In this document: in pieces, positions 31,824-40,953 of the stretch | Layout: every line of letters starts with the position of its first letter | How positions within the stretch are numbered: position 1 is the stretch's first letter | NCBI GenBank assembly: GCA_902802935.1 | Contig: CADCNZ010000111.1 | Location: forward strand, 1-41,079 | Source of the DNA: an uncultured bacterium | GTDB taxonomy: Bacteria; Cyanobacteriota; Vampirovibrionia; Gastranaerophilales; Gastranaerophilaceae | Length of the DNA stretch: 41,079 nucleotides | Reading direction: 5' to 3' | Position numbers and translations under genes: made by a program | The notes under the pieces: generated by a model | Told to the model about the DNA's origin: nothing | Databases searched by the model: none | Seen by the model: only the letters and a program-made list of their open reading frames with translations

Positions 31824-32717
31824 TTATCTTCCATGCTTTTTAACTCTTATACCTTCAACTTCGTGCACATCTTCCGTCACAATAAAAGCTCTCGGATCTA
31901 TAGAATGGATCAAGTCTTTTAATTTCGCCATTTCAAATTTATTCACAACACAAAATGTTAAAATCTTCTCCTGTCTTGAATATCCACCCATCGTTTTCAT
32001 GTATGTTACACTTGTATCCAGTTCTTTCATCACAGCATCACCTATCTCTTTATAATAATCTGATACTATTCTGACAGATTTTGATTTATCTAAACCTTCC
32101 AAAACAGCATCTATAACACGTGATGCGACATAATATGTTAATATCGAATAGAGCGCCCTTTCCCAGCCAAAAAGGAATCCTGCACCCATATATATAAATA
32201 GGTTTATGCTCATTAATAATTCGCCGACTGATAAAATTTTAAATTTTTTAGATAAATTAATTGAAACAATTTCTGTGCCATCTAAACAAGCATTGTTTCT
32301 AAGAATCAACCCTACGCCAAAACCTAAAATTATTCCGCCGAAAACAGTAGATAACAGCAAATCTTCCGTCACATGAAATCCGCTAAAAATGTTTGTTGCT
32401 ATTGCTAACATGCCTGTAGCAAAAATTGTTTGAAATACAAACTTTTTTCCCAGAGTTTGGAAAGCCATTAAGATAAAAGGGATATTAATACAAAATATGA
32501 CAAGACCCAAATTCCACTTCGTTATATAGTGTACCATCATGGACACACCGATAACTCCACCGTCAATAATATTGTTTGGGAGTAAAAAAGTTTCTAGGGC
32601 CGCCGCCGTAATAAATGCACCTACTGTTATAAAAAATGCTCTGCTTAGGTATTCTCTAACAATTTGTATCTTTGTTTTTTTAACTTTCTCGTGTTGCTTT
32701 TTTCTTATTAAAAACAT
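31824..32717 (-). CDS. YitT-family membrane protein with DUF2179 domain
   Basis: The 297-aa protein shows the YitT pattern: an N-terminal basic segment, then five membrane helices with LLPNNIIDGGVIGVSMM (46-61) and LRNNACLDGTEI (139-150), and a soluble C-terminal DUF2179 domain (about 215-290, VTYMKTMGGYSRQEKILTFCVVNK). The family is widespread and its transport function is not settled. It is the last gene of a three-gene run, four codon-edge bases from cdaA (TAAAAATG). DUF2179 is a small ligand-sensing type domain, so control by a nucleotide such as c-di-AMP is an attractive but unproved idea. Confidence 0.88.
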   Translation of the reverse strand: MFLIRKKQHEKVKKTKIQIVREYLSRAFFITVGAFITAAALETFLLPNNIIDGGVIGVSMMVHYITKWNLGLVIFCINIPFILMAFQTLGKKFVFQTIFATGMLAIATNIFSGFHVTEDLLLSTVFGGIILGFGVGLILRNNACLDGTEIVSINLSKKFKILSVGELLMSINLFIYMGAGFLFGWERALYSILTYYVASRVIDAVLEGLDKSKSVRIVSDYYKEIGDAVMKELDTSVTYMKTMGGYSRQEKILTFCVVNKFEMAKLKDLIHSIDPRAFIVTEDVHEVEGIRVKKHGR

Positions 32718-32719
32718 TT

Positions 32720-33616
32720 TTATCCCTTACTATTTCCGCGAAGCATGTCAAAAAGGTTTCTATGTTTTATAGTATTCTCTTCTGTTTGTTTCAATCCCAA
32801 AATTGATTCTAAATCTGACTTTAATGTCATTAAATCTTCGTATTTTTTAAGCATACCATCCATACACACAGAAACATCACCTGTTTCTTCCGAAACAACA
32901 AGACAAGCTGCATCTGATATTTCAGACATACCAATAGCTGCCCTGTGGCGTGTTCCGTATTTCCAACTTAATTTAGGGTCTTCAGTCAACGGCAACAGCA
33001 CACCTGCCGAGTGAATTTTATTTCCGCTTATTACCATTGCTCCATCATGCAGAGGTGTATTTGGATGAAAAATCGTTAAAATCAATTCTGCAGATATTCG
33101 CGCATCAATTTTTGTTCCAACATCCGAATATACACCCGTGTTTAATCCTTTTTGAAAAACAATCAGTGCACCTGTTTTTGTTTTCGTCAAGTATTTTACG
33201 GCTTCTATAATTTCTTTTATAATGTCAACATCATCTTTATCATTTGACTTGTATGGACCTACAGAAAAAAATGTCTTTCTTATAAACCCAGGTTGTCCCA
33301 AATATCCTAAAAAACGTCTAAGTTCTGGCTGGAAAATAACAATCAGACTTAATGCAATTAGTGTAACAAGAGATTTCAAAACTACACCTAGTATTTTTAA
33401 ATCTATTAATACTAACACTTCACTTGCAATCCAAGCAAATATTAAAAAGAAAATTCCCTTTACAAGTTTTTCTGATTGAGTATTTTCGATAAATTTTTTG
33501 TAAAACACAAATAATACACCTGCAATTATTGCTATTTCCAAAAAATTTATCCAACTAAAAGACCACTGTAACGGGCTAAAAATATCCTGTATTATTGAAA
33601 TTAGCATGTCTTTCAT
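32720..33616 (-). CDS. cdaA: Diadenylate cyclase CdaA
   Basis: This 298-aa protein makes cyclic di-AMP from two ATP. Three N-terminal membrane helices (about 22-40, 53-70, 78-96) precede a DisA_N catalytic domain with DGAMVI (191-196) and GTRHRAAIG (221-229), the metal/ATP-binding motifs, both intact. The C-terminal extension (about 260-298) is charged. c-di-AMP controls potassium and osmolyte balance and the cell wall in Gram-positives and Cyanobacteria. The usual partners cdaR and glmM are absent; here it sits between lysA and a YitT gene with gaps of 0-2 bases. Confidence 0.93.
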   Translation of the reverse strand: MKDMLISIIQDIFSPLQWSFSWINFLEIAIIAGVLFVFYKKFIENTQSEKLVKGIFFLIFAWIASEVLVLIDLKILGVVLKSLVTLIALSLIVIFQPELRRFLGYLGQPGFIRKTFFSVGPYKSNDKDDVDIIKEIIEAVKYLTKTKTGALIVFQKGLNTGVYSDVGTKIDARISAELILTIFHPNTPLHDGAMVISGNKIHSAGVLLPLTEDPKLSWKYGTRHRAAIGMSEISDAACLVVSEETGDVSVCMDGMLKKYEDLMTLKSDLESILGLKQTEENTIKHRNLFDMLRGNSKG

Positions 33617-34984
33617 TTATTTTTTCAACCTATCGGGAATGTTATCTTTTGCAATCAAATCTTCTAAAGTTTCTCTATTAACTATCATATCAGATTGTGA
33701 ATTATTTACAAGTACCATAGCCGGTTTTTCAACCATATTGTAATTTGAAGCCATAGAATAATTATATGCTCCTGTATTATAAACACATAGTATATCTCCT
33801 GAGATAAGCTTTGGAAGCTCTATACTCTTTATAAGTATATCTCCGCTCTCACAATATCGTCCTGCAATTGTAACTTTTTCCGACTCGCATCCGGACTTAT
33901 CGTTAGCAACTTCTGCTTCATATTCTGCTTGATACATTGATGGACGCGGATTATCGGCCATTCCGCCATCTACCGAAACATATTTGCGCAAATTCAATTT
34001 TATTTCTTTTGCAGATAGATGCAATGATGCTCGATTTTCGAATTCTGAAATATTAGGTACTACCTTTGAGCTTCCGACAGTATATAGGGTTACTCCGGCT
34101 GTTGAAATGATACTCCGTCCAGGCTCCAAGTATATTGTAGGGATATCATCCGCATATTTTTTCATACCCTCCGCTACCGCTGCTGCTAAGTCTTCTACAG
34201 AAGGAGGATTGTCAGCTTCAGTATACTTAACTCCCAGCCCGCCTCCTATGTTCATTTCATCAAGCTTTATATTGAAAGATTTGTTTATACGCTGAATTTC
34301 TTCTAACAAAGCTCCGACTTCGTCAATATACGACTTTAATTCAAAAATTTGAGAACCAATATGAGCATGAATACCTCTTAATCTCAAATTTTTATACTGA
34401 TTTAATATAAGGTAAATTATTTCATCAATTTGCGTCATATCAAACCCAAACTTGGAATCTATTTGACCTGTTTTTATATATTCATGTGTGTGACACTCAA
34501 TTCCGGGCGTTATCCTCAATAATATATCAACAAACACACCTTTCTCTTGGGCTATTTTATTAAGAAGCTCTGCCTCATAAAAATTGTCTACAGAAAACCT
34601 GCCGACTTTCAAATCAATAGCCAACTCAAGCTCTTTTCGTGTTTTATTATTACCGTTAAATAACACTTTTGACATATCAACTCCGGCTTTATAAACCGTG
34701 TAAATTTCTCCCGCTGAAACTGTATCAAAGCCAAAGCCTTCTTCTTCAATAATTCTGGCTACTGCAGAAGTACACAAAGCCTTTGATGCATACATCATTC
34801 GTATATTTGTATATTTTTTAAACGCCTCTTTGTACTCTCTGCATATTTTTCTTATTGTGCACTCATCAAGTACATAAAGCGGAGTTTTGTACTTATGAGC
34901 CAAATCAACTAAGTCACACCCTCCTATGAATAAATTACCTTTTCTCTCTGCTGTAACCGGTTTTTTAGATTGATTTACGCTCAT
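33617..34984 (-). CDS. lysA: Diaminopimelate decarboxylase
   Basis: The 455-aa PLP enzyme converts meso-diaminopimelate to lysine. PLP-binding Lys68 is in MMYASKAL; HIGSQ (208-212), GGGLG (247-251), EPGR (287-290) and CESGD (378-382) supply phosphate, substrate and catalytic contacts. The length is slightly over the usual 415-440 owing to a C-terminal tail. AGAGG precedes the ATG. It is the first gene of the lysA-cdaA-yitT run. Diaminopimelate also feeds peptidoglycan, so the operon links cell-wall precursor use with c-di-AMP. Confidence 0.95.
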   Translation of the reverse strand: MSVNQSKKPVTAERKGNLFIGGCDLVDLAHKYKTPLYVLDECTIRKICREYKEAFKKYTNIRMMYASKALCTSAVARIIEEEGFGFDTVSAGEIYTVYKAGVDMSKVLFNGNNKTRKELELAIDLKVGRFSVDNFYEAELLNKIAQEKGVFVDILLRITPGIECHTHEYIKTGQIDSKFGFDMTQIDEIIYLILNQYKNLRLRGIHAHIGSQIFELKSYIDEVGALLEEIQRINKSFNIKLDEMNIGGGLGVKYTEADNPPSVEDLAAAVAEGMKKYADDIPTIYLEPGRSIISTAGVTLYTVGSSKVVPNISEFENRASLHLSAKEIKLNLRKYVSVDGGMADNPRPSMYQAEYEAEVANDKSGCESEKVTIAGRYCESGDILIKSIELPKLISGDILCVYNTGAYNYSMASNYNMVEKPAMVLVNNSQSDMIVNRETLEDLIAKDNIPDRLKK

Positions 34985-35042
34985 AACACCTCTTGATATG
35001 TAATAACAATTTCATATTATCAAAAAATGCATTACTCGTAAA

Positions 35043-35066
35043 GAAAAAAAAGCCCCATAAGGGGCT
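35043..35066 (-). terminator. Intrinsic terminator of the 81-aa gene
   Basis: On the minus strand AGCCCC, a TTAT loop and GGGGCT are followed by eight T residues. It lies about 50 bases after the stop. Confidence 0.92.
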
Positions 35067-35117
35067 AAAATTTCGTTAAGATGTAAGATATAAGAGAGTT
35101 GTTTTTTAAAAATTAAT

Positions 35118-35363
35118 TTATGCGGCATCCTCTGACGGTGTATATTTTGCAGATTTTGCTATAACACCATAGCAAACCATTGTAAGCCTGCTCTGCATAG
35201 CCAGCATTGTTTTATAATTATTCGCGGATGTATTCATAGCGTCCATCATGTCCTCAGCCGATACTTTTGATACAAACGCATTATCATCATGGTTATCAAC
35301 TTTTTCTTGGGCATATTTTTCAACTAATAATTTGTCAATAAAATCTCTTGCTCCGACTGCCAT
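35118..35363 (-). CDS. Small hypothetical protein, 81 aa
   Basis: A soluble, helical, Met/Ala/Asp-rich protein with no signal peptide and no recognised family. A strong AAAAGGAG ribosome site and its own intrinsic terminator argue that it is a real, well-expressed single gene. A weak promoter (TAGACA, 17 bases, TTATTT) can be read on the minus strand near 35395-35423. It is divergent from the EF-hand gene. Confidence 0.7.
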   Translation of the reverse strand: MAVGARDFIDKLLVEKYAQEKVDNHDDNAFVSKVSAEDMMDAMNTSANNYKTMLAMQSRLTMVCYGVIAKSAKYTPSEDAA

Positions 35364-35509
35364 AAATATCTCCTTTTATATTTTCAGTTTTTAAAATAAG
35401 GCAAACTTAAAGAATGTGTCTATAAAGCACGCCTTTTCTTTATTTTTGCTCTTTTTATATCTCTTGTATATATAAAGTATTTAACTTTTTGAAAATTGAC
35501 TTTTTATTT

Positions 35510-35531
35510 CGTTTTGTAAAGTTTTATTAAG
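35510..35531 (-). promoter_or_regulatory. Second copy of the 22-base upstream block
   Basis: This block is identical to 23689-23710 except for one base. Its direct repeat is followed by GTTAACTTTTGTTAAAC, a further half-site pair. It lies 76 bases before the EF-hand gene. As an HLR1 site it has two mismatches, so the block may define a related but distinct regulator box. Confidence 0.45.
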
Positions 35532-35606
35532 TTAACTTTTGTTAAACATTTTGGCAATTTATTTGCTCGTGTTGTTTTTATATAAATATAGTGTGGAGGT
35601 AATTGT

Positions 35607-36260
35607 ATGTTTGATGTTAATAATATCTCTAAAATCGATGGGAACAACGGTAAATATACCGACAAAACGGTATCAAATCCTTCTGAAAGATACGGAAGAA
35701 ATGCCGTTGATAATTATTTCTCATATTTGGAAAAGCCACTGGCAGAAGATAAAATGACGCCGGCGCCAATTTTAGATTTTGGTCCAAATCCTAATGCAGC
35801 AGAAAATAATGCTGAAAAATTGGAACAATTTACCAAAGAAAATGATGATTATCTAAAAGCACTACCGCCTCTTGAGTTTGAATACAGATATATGCCTAAT
35901 ATAGAAAATGGTAAAATTGACAGACAAGCTCTTCTGGGTGCTGCTTATGAAGAAATGGGCAAGCACGACTCTGTTTCTGTAAATGAAATGAACAAATACC
36001 TTGCTCCTGATGACAGTTTTACATTTGAACCGCTTGATGTCAATAAAGACGGACAGATAGATAAATCAGAATACGCAACAAGTATATTAGCAGCTGACAT
36101 GTTGAGTAAATCTGAAACCCCTGACACAAAAAATATTGACGGTACTATAAATTCTAAAGGTCTTAATGCACTGCTTGCATATACGAAAAAGAGCAATGCT
36201 GCTGCTGCAACAGCACTATACTCGAATATATATAACAAGTTCAATCTAGGAAACCAATAG
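35607..36260 (+). CDS. EF-hand protein
   Basis: The 217-aa protein has one canonical calcium-binding EF-hand loop, DVNKDGQIDKSE at 144-155 (Asp1, Asn3, Asp5, Gly6, Ile8, Glu12). Two degenerate loops are recognisable (NIENGKID near 98-105, and NIDGTINSK near the C-terminal third). There is no signal peptide or membrane helix. Otherwise the family is unknown. Calcium-dependent folding or signalling is a reasonable guess. GGAGG precedes the ATG, and the upstream 22-base block is shared with the Gly/Asn-rich gene at 23790, suggesting co-regulation. Its stop is two bases from that of the convergent ilvE. Confidence 0.75.
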   Translation: MFDVNNISKIDGNNGKYTDKTVSNPSERYGRNAVDNYFSYLEKPLAEDKMTPAPILDFGPNPNAAENNAEKLEQFTKENDDYLKALPPLEFEYRYMPNIENGKIDRQALLGAAYEEMGKHDSVSVNEMNKYLAPDDSFTFEPLDVNKDGQIDKSEYATSILAADMLSKSETPDTKNIDGTINSKGLNALLAYTKKSNAAAATALYSNIYNKFNLGNQ

Positions 36261-36262
36261 TA

Positions 36263-37285
36263 CTAGCATATAACCTTAATCCAGCCTTCAGGAGGTTCTA
36301 TTTTACCCATTTGAATACCGGTTAGTGTTTCATATAATTTATGAGTAATCTCGCCCATTTTTTCCATGCCTGACGGAAGATTAATTTCGACGCCGTGATC
36401 ATATATTTTTCCTACCGGAGACAAAACTGCGGCAGTACCGCATAAAGCACATTCTGCAAAATCATTTAATTCTTCTTTGTATACTTCGCGCTCTTCCGTA
36501 TTCAACCCTAAATAGTGTTCTGCAACATACATTAACGAACGACGGGTAATCGAAGGCAGAATTGTATTTGATTTTGGAGTTACTACTTTACCGTCTTTTG
36601 TAACAAATATAATGTTAGCACCGCCGGTTTCTTCTATCTTTGTTCTCGTACCTGAATCAAGATACATGTTTTCATTAAATCCTTTTTTATGAGCATCGAC
36701 AATTGCATGTAAACTCATAGCATAATTTAATCCTGCTTTTACGTGCCCTGTACCAAGAGGGGCGGCACGATCAAAATCCGGAATCCTTAAAGTTATAGGT
36801 TTTGCTCCGCCCTTAAAATAAGGACCTACGGGAGAGGTAAATACTCTAAATTGATATTCATTTGCCGGCTTCACGCCCATAATAGCATCTGAACCAAACA
36901 TATATGGTCTGATGTATAGAGTTGCACCGGAACCAAACGGTGGAACCCAGTCAACATTCTTTTTCACAACACTACACACCGCTTCGACAAACCTATCTTG
37001 AGGAAAAGGCGGCATTTCAAGTCTCTCAGCCGTATCTGCCATACGTTTGGCATTCATATCAGGTCTAAAGCATACAACTTTATCATCCACTGTTCTATAT
37101 GCTTTTAGTCCTTCGAAACAAGTTTGCGCATATTGAAGCACGCACGCGCATTCATTCAAAACAATATTTTCGTCAATTGTCAAATGCCCCTCATCCCAAC
37201 TACCATTTTTATAGTTAGAAAAATATCTCCAATCCGTCTTCATATAGCCAAAACCGAGATTGTTCCAGTCAATATTGTTTTTCAT
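36263..37285 (-). CDS. ilvE: Branched-chain amino-acid aminotransferase
   Basis: The 340-aa fold-type IV PLP enzyme interconverts Leu, Ile and Val with their 2-oxo acids using glutamate. CFEGLKAYR (57-65), YIRPYMFGSD (124-133), the PLP lysine at 183 in GHVKAGLNYA, and EETGGANIIFV are diagnostic, and the length fits the longer, eukaryote-like IlvE subgroup (about 340-360). The ATG at 37285 is preferred because GGAGGG lies just before it; a frame six codons longer would start within that site. It is a single gene, flanked upstream by a terminator shared with the symporter gene. Confidence 0.93.
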   Translation of the reverse strand: MKNNIDWNNLGFGYMKTDWRYFSNYKNGSWDEGHLTIDENIVLNECACVLQYAQTCFEGLKAYRTVDDKVVCFRPDMNAKRMADTAERLEMPPFPQDRFVEAVCSVVKKNVDWVPPFGSGATLYIRPYMFGSDAIMGVKPANEYQFRVFTSPVGPYFKGGAKPITLRIPDFDRAAPLGTGHVKAGLNYAMSLHAIVDAHKKGFNENMYLDSGTRTKIEETGGANIIFVTKDGKVVTPKSNTILPSITRRSLMYVAEHYLGLNTEEREVYKEELNDFAECALCGTAAVLSPVGKIYDHGVEINLPSGMEKMGEITHKLYETLTGIQMGKIEPPEGWIKVIC

Positions 37286-37316
37286 GCTACCCTCCAATTC
37301 CAAGTTAATTATATAA

Positions 37317-37354
37317 CAAAATAAAAGCCGAGATAAATCTCGACTTTTATTTTG
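37317..37354 (-). terminator. Terminator of the symporter gene
   Basis: CGAGA, TAAA and TCTCG form the core, extended by a long A/T arm with one C-A mismatch, and A-run and T-run flank it on the two sides. It lies 21 bases after the symporter stop and would work in either direction. Confidence 0.8.
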
Positions 37355-37374
37355 TTATTTTTTATAAATAATAA

Positions 37375-38700
37375 CTAATTAATAATATCACCGTATTCTT
37401 CAGGATTATTTAATAAGTCATAATTTATTTCATTTTCATTATCTGCAATTGCTGCTGCAACAACAGCATCAGAAGTTACATTTAATAATGTTCTCATCAT
37501 ATCTGTAATTCTTTCTATTGTGAACAAGAATGCGAATCCTGCAACCAATTGTTCAGGACTTAATCCCATACCGTTTAGAACCAATGCAATTGTAATTAAT
37601 CCGGCCCCAGGAATACCTGCACAAGTTGACGATGCAATAATTGCTAATACTGCAATTTGTATTATTAAGAATGGTGTTAATACAATTCCGTACGCTTGAG
37701 CTAAAAATATTACCGCTACTGTCTGCAATAATGCTGTTCCATCCATGTTTAATGTTGCACCGAGCGGCAAAACAAAACTTGATATTTTATGTGATATTCC
37801 GCGTTTTTCACAACAAGCAATGGTCAAAGGCAATGTTGCCGAAGAACTTGCAGTACCAAATGCAACCATCATTGCTTCTGCAATAGCTGCATAAAGCATG
37901 AGTACCGGTACTTTTGAAAATATTTTCAAAAATATCGGATATACAACAAAGAATTGTATAGCAAAACCTATTGCTAATACTCCTAAATATTTTGAAATAC
38001 TTGTAAATATTTCAGGACCAAATTGTGATACTGCAACTGCAGTCAAAGCAAAAACACCTGGAGCTGCAAAAGTCATAATCCAGTCTGTTATTTTCATCGT
38101 TGCCGCAAATATAGATTCAAAAAAGCTGACAAAAGGTCTGTTAATTTCCCCTACTTTAGCTAATGCTACAGAGAACATTAATGCAAAAACTATGATTGGA
38201 ACCATATCGCCGCTGGCAATTGAAGCAAGAGGATTCTTTGGAATAAAACCTAATATTATATTTAACAGATTTCCTCTTTGAGCTTCTATTGTTGCTGCAA
38301 CCTTTGCTTGAATATCACCTGCTATATCTGCATTTATATAATGAGCAGCCCCTAAACCCGGCTGCATTACTAATGCTAAAATTGCACCTATTGTTACAGC
38401 CGCAGTTGTAATAATACCATAATAGATAACCATTTTAGTGCCAAGCTTCCCTATTTGTTTACTGTCACCAACACTTGTTATACCTATTACTATAGCTGAG
38501 ATTACTAAAGGTATTACTACCATTTGAATTAATCTTATGAACACCTGTCCGACAAAAGTTAAAGTTGTCATCAAAACATGGCTTGGTTCATTGTGCATCC
38601 AAATTCCAACTATAACACCTAATATCAGACCTGCAAAAATATGCCAGTTTCTCTTTAATCCCAAACCAAGTGCTATTAACACCTGCATATAAAACTTCAT
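37375..38700 (-). CDS. Dicarboxylate/amino-acid:cation symporter (DAACS family)
   Basis: The 441-aa protein is a GltP/GltPh/DctA-type transporter with eight membrane helices and two hairpins. The serine-rich hairpin TASSSATLPLTIAC, the cation-site NMDGTAL in helix 7, and the second hairpin STCAGIPGAG are intact. It imports glutamate, aspartate or C4-dicarboxylates with sodium or protons; the precise substrate cannot be told from motifs alone. The ATG at 38700 is chosen for GAGGG upstream; a longer frame would add 13 residues without a ribosome site. A TATAAT at 38720-38725 may be its -10. Confidence 0.9.
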   Translation of the reverse strand: MKFYMQVLIALGLGLKRNWHIFAGLILGVIVGIWMHNEPSHVLMTTLTFVGQVFIRLIQMVVIPLVISAIVIGITSVGDSKQIGKLGTKMVIYYGIITTAAVTIGAILALVMQPGLGAAHYINADIAGDIQAKVAATIEAQRGNLLNIILGFIPKNPLASIASGDMVPIIVFALMFSVALAKVGEINRPFVSFFESIFAATMKITDWIMTFAAPGVFALTAVAVSQFGPEIFTSISKYLGVLAIGFAIQFFVVYPIFLKIFSKVPVLMLYAAIAEAMMVAFGTASSSATLPLTIACCEKRGISHKISSFVLPLGATLNMDGTALLQTVAVIFLAQAYGIVLTPFLIIQIAVLAIIASSTCAGIPGAGLITIALVLNGMGLSPEQLVAGFAFLFTIERITDMMRTLLNVTSDAVVAAAIADNENEINYDLLNNPEEYGDIIN

Positions 38701-38801
38701 TAAATCACCCTCGCTCTTTATTATACTTATATAACCCAAACATTTTACTATTTTTTAAATTAAATGTAAAGCCATCATACGTAGGATTTTATTTAAAATA
38801 G

Positions 38802-39296
38802 TTATTTTTCAAGCACACTTTCGCCTGATATTTTTTCACCTTTTATCAAATATCTTGCAGTTTCTGTTTTCATAATATGATTATCTACAAGCGAATATGA
38901 TTCCAATGTTAATGTATTTATACCACTAAACTTTCCATCCTCCAATCTTATGGAAACAGTATCCGTTAGCATTTTATTGTCATACGGAGCTTTTTTGGAA
39001 AACACTATTAAATTCCCCTCTACGGCTCTCAAAGAAATTTGAGATTCTGCTCCTGTAAACGGATTTGAAAGAGTTATATTATCACCTATTCTGGAAAGCG
39101 TCCACATATCAGCACTTTGAGGTTTAAATGTTCTGTAGCTATTCGTATCCTCAAGTTTTGCAATAACCCTCCAGCTTCCAAAAAACGCTTTAGGGACTTC
39201 CTCAACGGATACTCCTGCTTTCAAAGTATATTCTTCAGATTTTGATATTGGAGAAAAAAGAATAAAACATAGTATTAATAATAAAAAACGTTTCAT
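38802..39296 (-). CDS. Secreted hypothetical protein, 164 aa
   Basis: This protein has a signal peptide (about 1-20, ending SKS/EEY) and a beta-rich mature part of about 145 residues. The segment FFGSWRVIAKLED resembles the start of small lipocalin-like or calycin-type beta barrels, but I would not assign the family. It probably resides in the periplasm. It stands alone, with about 100 bases to the symporter and 113 to the tRNA. Confidence 0.65.
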   Translation of the reverse strand: MKRFLLLILCFILFSPISKSEEYTLKAGVSVEEVPKAFFGSWRVIAKLEDTNSYRTFKPQSADMWTLSRIGDNITLSNPFTGAESQISLRAVEGNLIVFSKKAPYDNKMLTDTVSIRLEDGKFSGINTLTLESYSLVDNHIMKTETARYLIKGEKISGESVLEK

Positions 39297-39369
39297 AAAA
39301 ATATTATAACAATTTTATCTTTAAAGTCCATTATTATAACATATATTTTGGTATATTTATTATGTACTA

Positions 39370-39398
39370 TTGACATTAAAATTTGTTTAATATAACAT
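39370..39398 (+). promoter_or_regulatory. Promoter of tRNA-Val
   Basis: A perfect TTGACA -35 (39370-39375), a 17-base spacer and TAACAT (39393-39398) predict a start a few bases before the tRNA. Confidence 0.6.
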
Positions 39399-39409
39399 TG
39401 TCTTGCTGA

Positions 39410-39485
39410 GGGCGTTTAGCTCAGTTGGTAGAGCGTCTCCCTTACAAGGAGAGGGTCAAAAGTTCGAGTCTTTTAACGCCCACCA
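39410..39485 (+). tRNA. tRNA-Val (anticodon UAC)
   Basis: A 76-base cloverleaf with acceptor GGGCGTT/AACGCCC, D-loop AGCTCAGTTGGTAGAGC, anticodon arm TCTCC-CTTACAA-GGAGA (anticodon TAC), T-loop GTTCGAGTC and an encoded CCA end. It decodes GUA and, by wobble, other GUN codons. Confidence 0.97.
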
Positions 39486-39486
39486 T

Positions 39487-39522
39487 AAAAAAGATGATAG
39501 CGAAGAAGTTATCATCTTTTTT
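39487..39522 (+). terminator. Terminator between tRNA-Val and pepA
   Basis: AAAAAAGATGATA (39487-39499) pairs with TATCATCTTTTTT (39510-39522), ending in a T-run. The pepA ribosome site follows closely, so some read-through may supply pepA. Confidence 0.8.
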
Positions 39523-39545
39523 ATTATAAAAGAAAGGAGCTTTAT

Positions 39546-40946
39546 ATGAAAATTAATGTTGTTGAAAATGCTAAATCTATTGAAGCAGACATTCTTGTAG
39601 TAAATTTATTTGAAGGCGAAAGAACTACAAGCGATATTGCAAATCAATACGCAATTGATGAAGATAATTTTAAAGGCAAATTTGGAGAAACATACTTGCT
39701 GCCGACATATGGAAAAGAACCGTACAGAAAAGTTCTTGTACTGGGTTTAGGTAAAAAGGAAGATTTTTGCCCGAACAAATTAAGAGAAGCTATAGCAAAA
39801 TCGGTTAAAAAAGCTATGCAGATGGAAGCCAAAAAAGTTGCATTTGCGCTTGACGGAATTAATTTTGATTATTCAGAACAATTCACAATGGGAGCTTTAA
39901 TCGCTGATTATAAATTTGATAAATATAAATCTGAAAAAAAAGACAATAAAATTTCGGAAATTTATATTCAAGCTAATGAAAATAATGTGAGAAAAGCTGA
40001 GAAGATTGCTGCGGCAATGACATTCACGAGAAACCTTGCCAATGAACCTGCTCAGTTTGCAACACCTTCTGAACTTGCAAATATAGCGCTAGATTTGGGC
40101 TTAGATACAAAAATTTATGACAAAGATGAGTGCGAAAAAATGGGCATGGGCGCATTTCTTGCGGTTGGTCGCGGTAGCGCTGAAGAACCTAAATTTATAC
40201 ATATGAAATATACTTGTGATAATCCTAAAAAACGCATTGCAATTATCGGCAAAGGCATTTGTTTTGATTCAGGAGGACTTGATATTAAACCTGCATCATC
40301 AATGTTAACAATGAAAGATGACATGTCAGGCGCAGCAGCTATTCTCGGCATTATGAGTATTATAAAAGAGTTTTCACCACAAATAGAAGTACACGGGATA
40401 ATTGCAGCCTGCGAAAATATGCCTGGTGGTAAAGCATATAAACCAGGCGATATACTTACTGCAAAGAACGGAAAGACTATAGAAATTGATAATACTGATG
40501 CAGAAGGCAGACTAACTCTTGCTGATGCTCTTTGCTACGCTTGCGAATTAGGAGTTGACGAAGTTATTGATATGGCAACCCTTACAGGTGCTTGTATGGT
40601 AGCTTTGGGAACTCAAGCTGCGGGTATCATGGGTAATGATGATACTTTAGTTAAAAACCTTATTGATACAGCTTCAAGGAACGGTGAACGTTTTTGGCAG
40701 CTGCCTCTATGGGAAGAATATTTTGATAGCCTGAAATCTGATGTCGCAGATATGAAAAATTCCGGCGCTCGTTGGGGAGGTGCTTCTGCTGCAGGTGTAT
40801 TCTTACAAAAATTTGTAAAGGATGTAAAATGGGCACATATTGATATTGCAGGAACTGCCTACCTTGAGAAACCACAGAAAGAATTTATTTCAGGCGCAAC
40901 AGGCGCTTGTGTAAGAACACTTTTAGGATACATCTTAGAACAATAA
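39546..40946 (+). CDS. pepA: Leucyl aminopeptidase, M17 family
   Basis: The 466-aa cytosolic metallo-aminopeptidase removes N-terminal leucine and other residues. The catalytic domain shows GKGICFDSGGLDIKPA (235-250, metal-binding Lys248), MKDDMSG (256-262, Asp259) and NTDAEGRL (316-323), the M17 signature supplying two metal ligands and the catalytic arginine. The N-terminal domain is shorter and more acidic than in E. coli PepA (503 aa). AAAGGAG precedes the ATG. It follows the tRNA and its terminator. It acts in peptide turnover; in other bacteria PepA also binds DNA. Confidence 0.95.
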   Translation: MKINVVENAKSIEADILVVNLFEGERTTSDIANQYAIDEDNFKGKFGETYLLPTYGKEPYRKVLVLGLGKKEDFCPNKLREAIAKSVKKAMQMEAKKVAFALDGINFDYSEQFTMGALIADYKFDKYKSEKKDNKISEIYIQANENNVRKAEKIAAAMTFTRNLANEPAQFATPSELANIALDLGLDTKIYDKDECEKMGMGAFLAVGRGSAEEPKFIHMKYTCDNPKKRIAIIGKGICFDSGGLDIKPASSMLTMKDDMSGAAAILGIMSIIKEFSPQIEVHGIIAACENMPGGKAYKPGDILTAKNGKTIEIDNTDAEGRLTLADALCYACELGVDEVIDMATLTGACMVALGTQAAGIMGNDDTLVKNLIDTASRNGERFWQLPLWEEYFDSLKSDVADMKNSGARWGGASAAGVFLQKFVKDVKWAHIDIAGTAYLEKPQKEFISGATGACVRTLLGYILEQ

Positions 40947-40953
40947 TGTTTTA

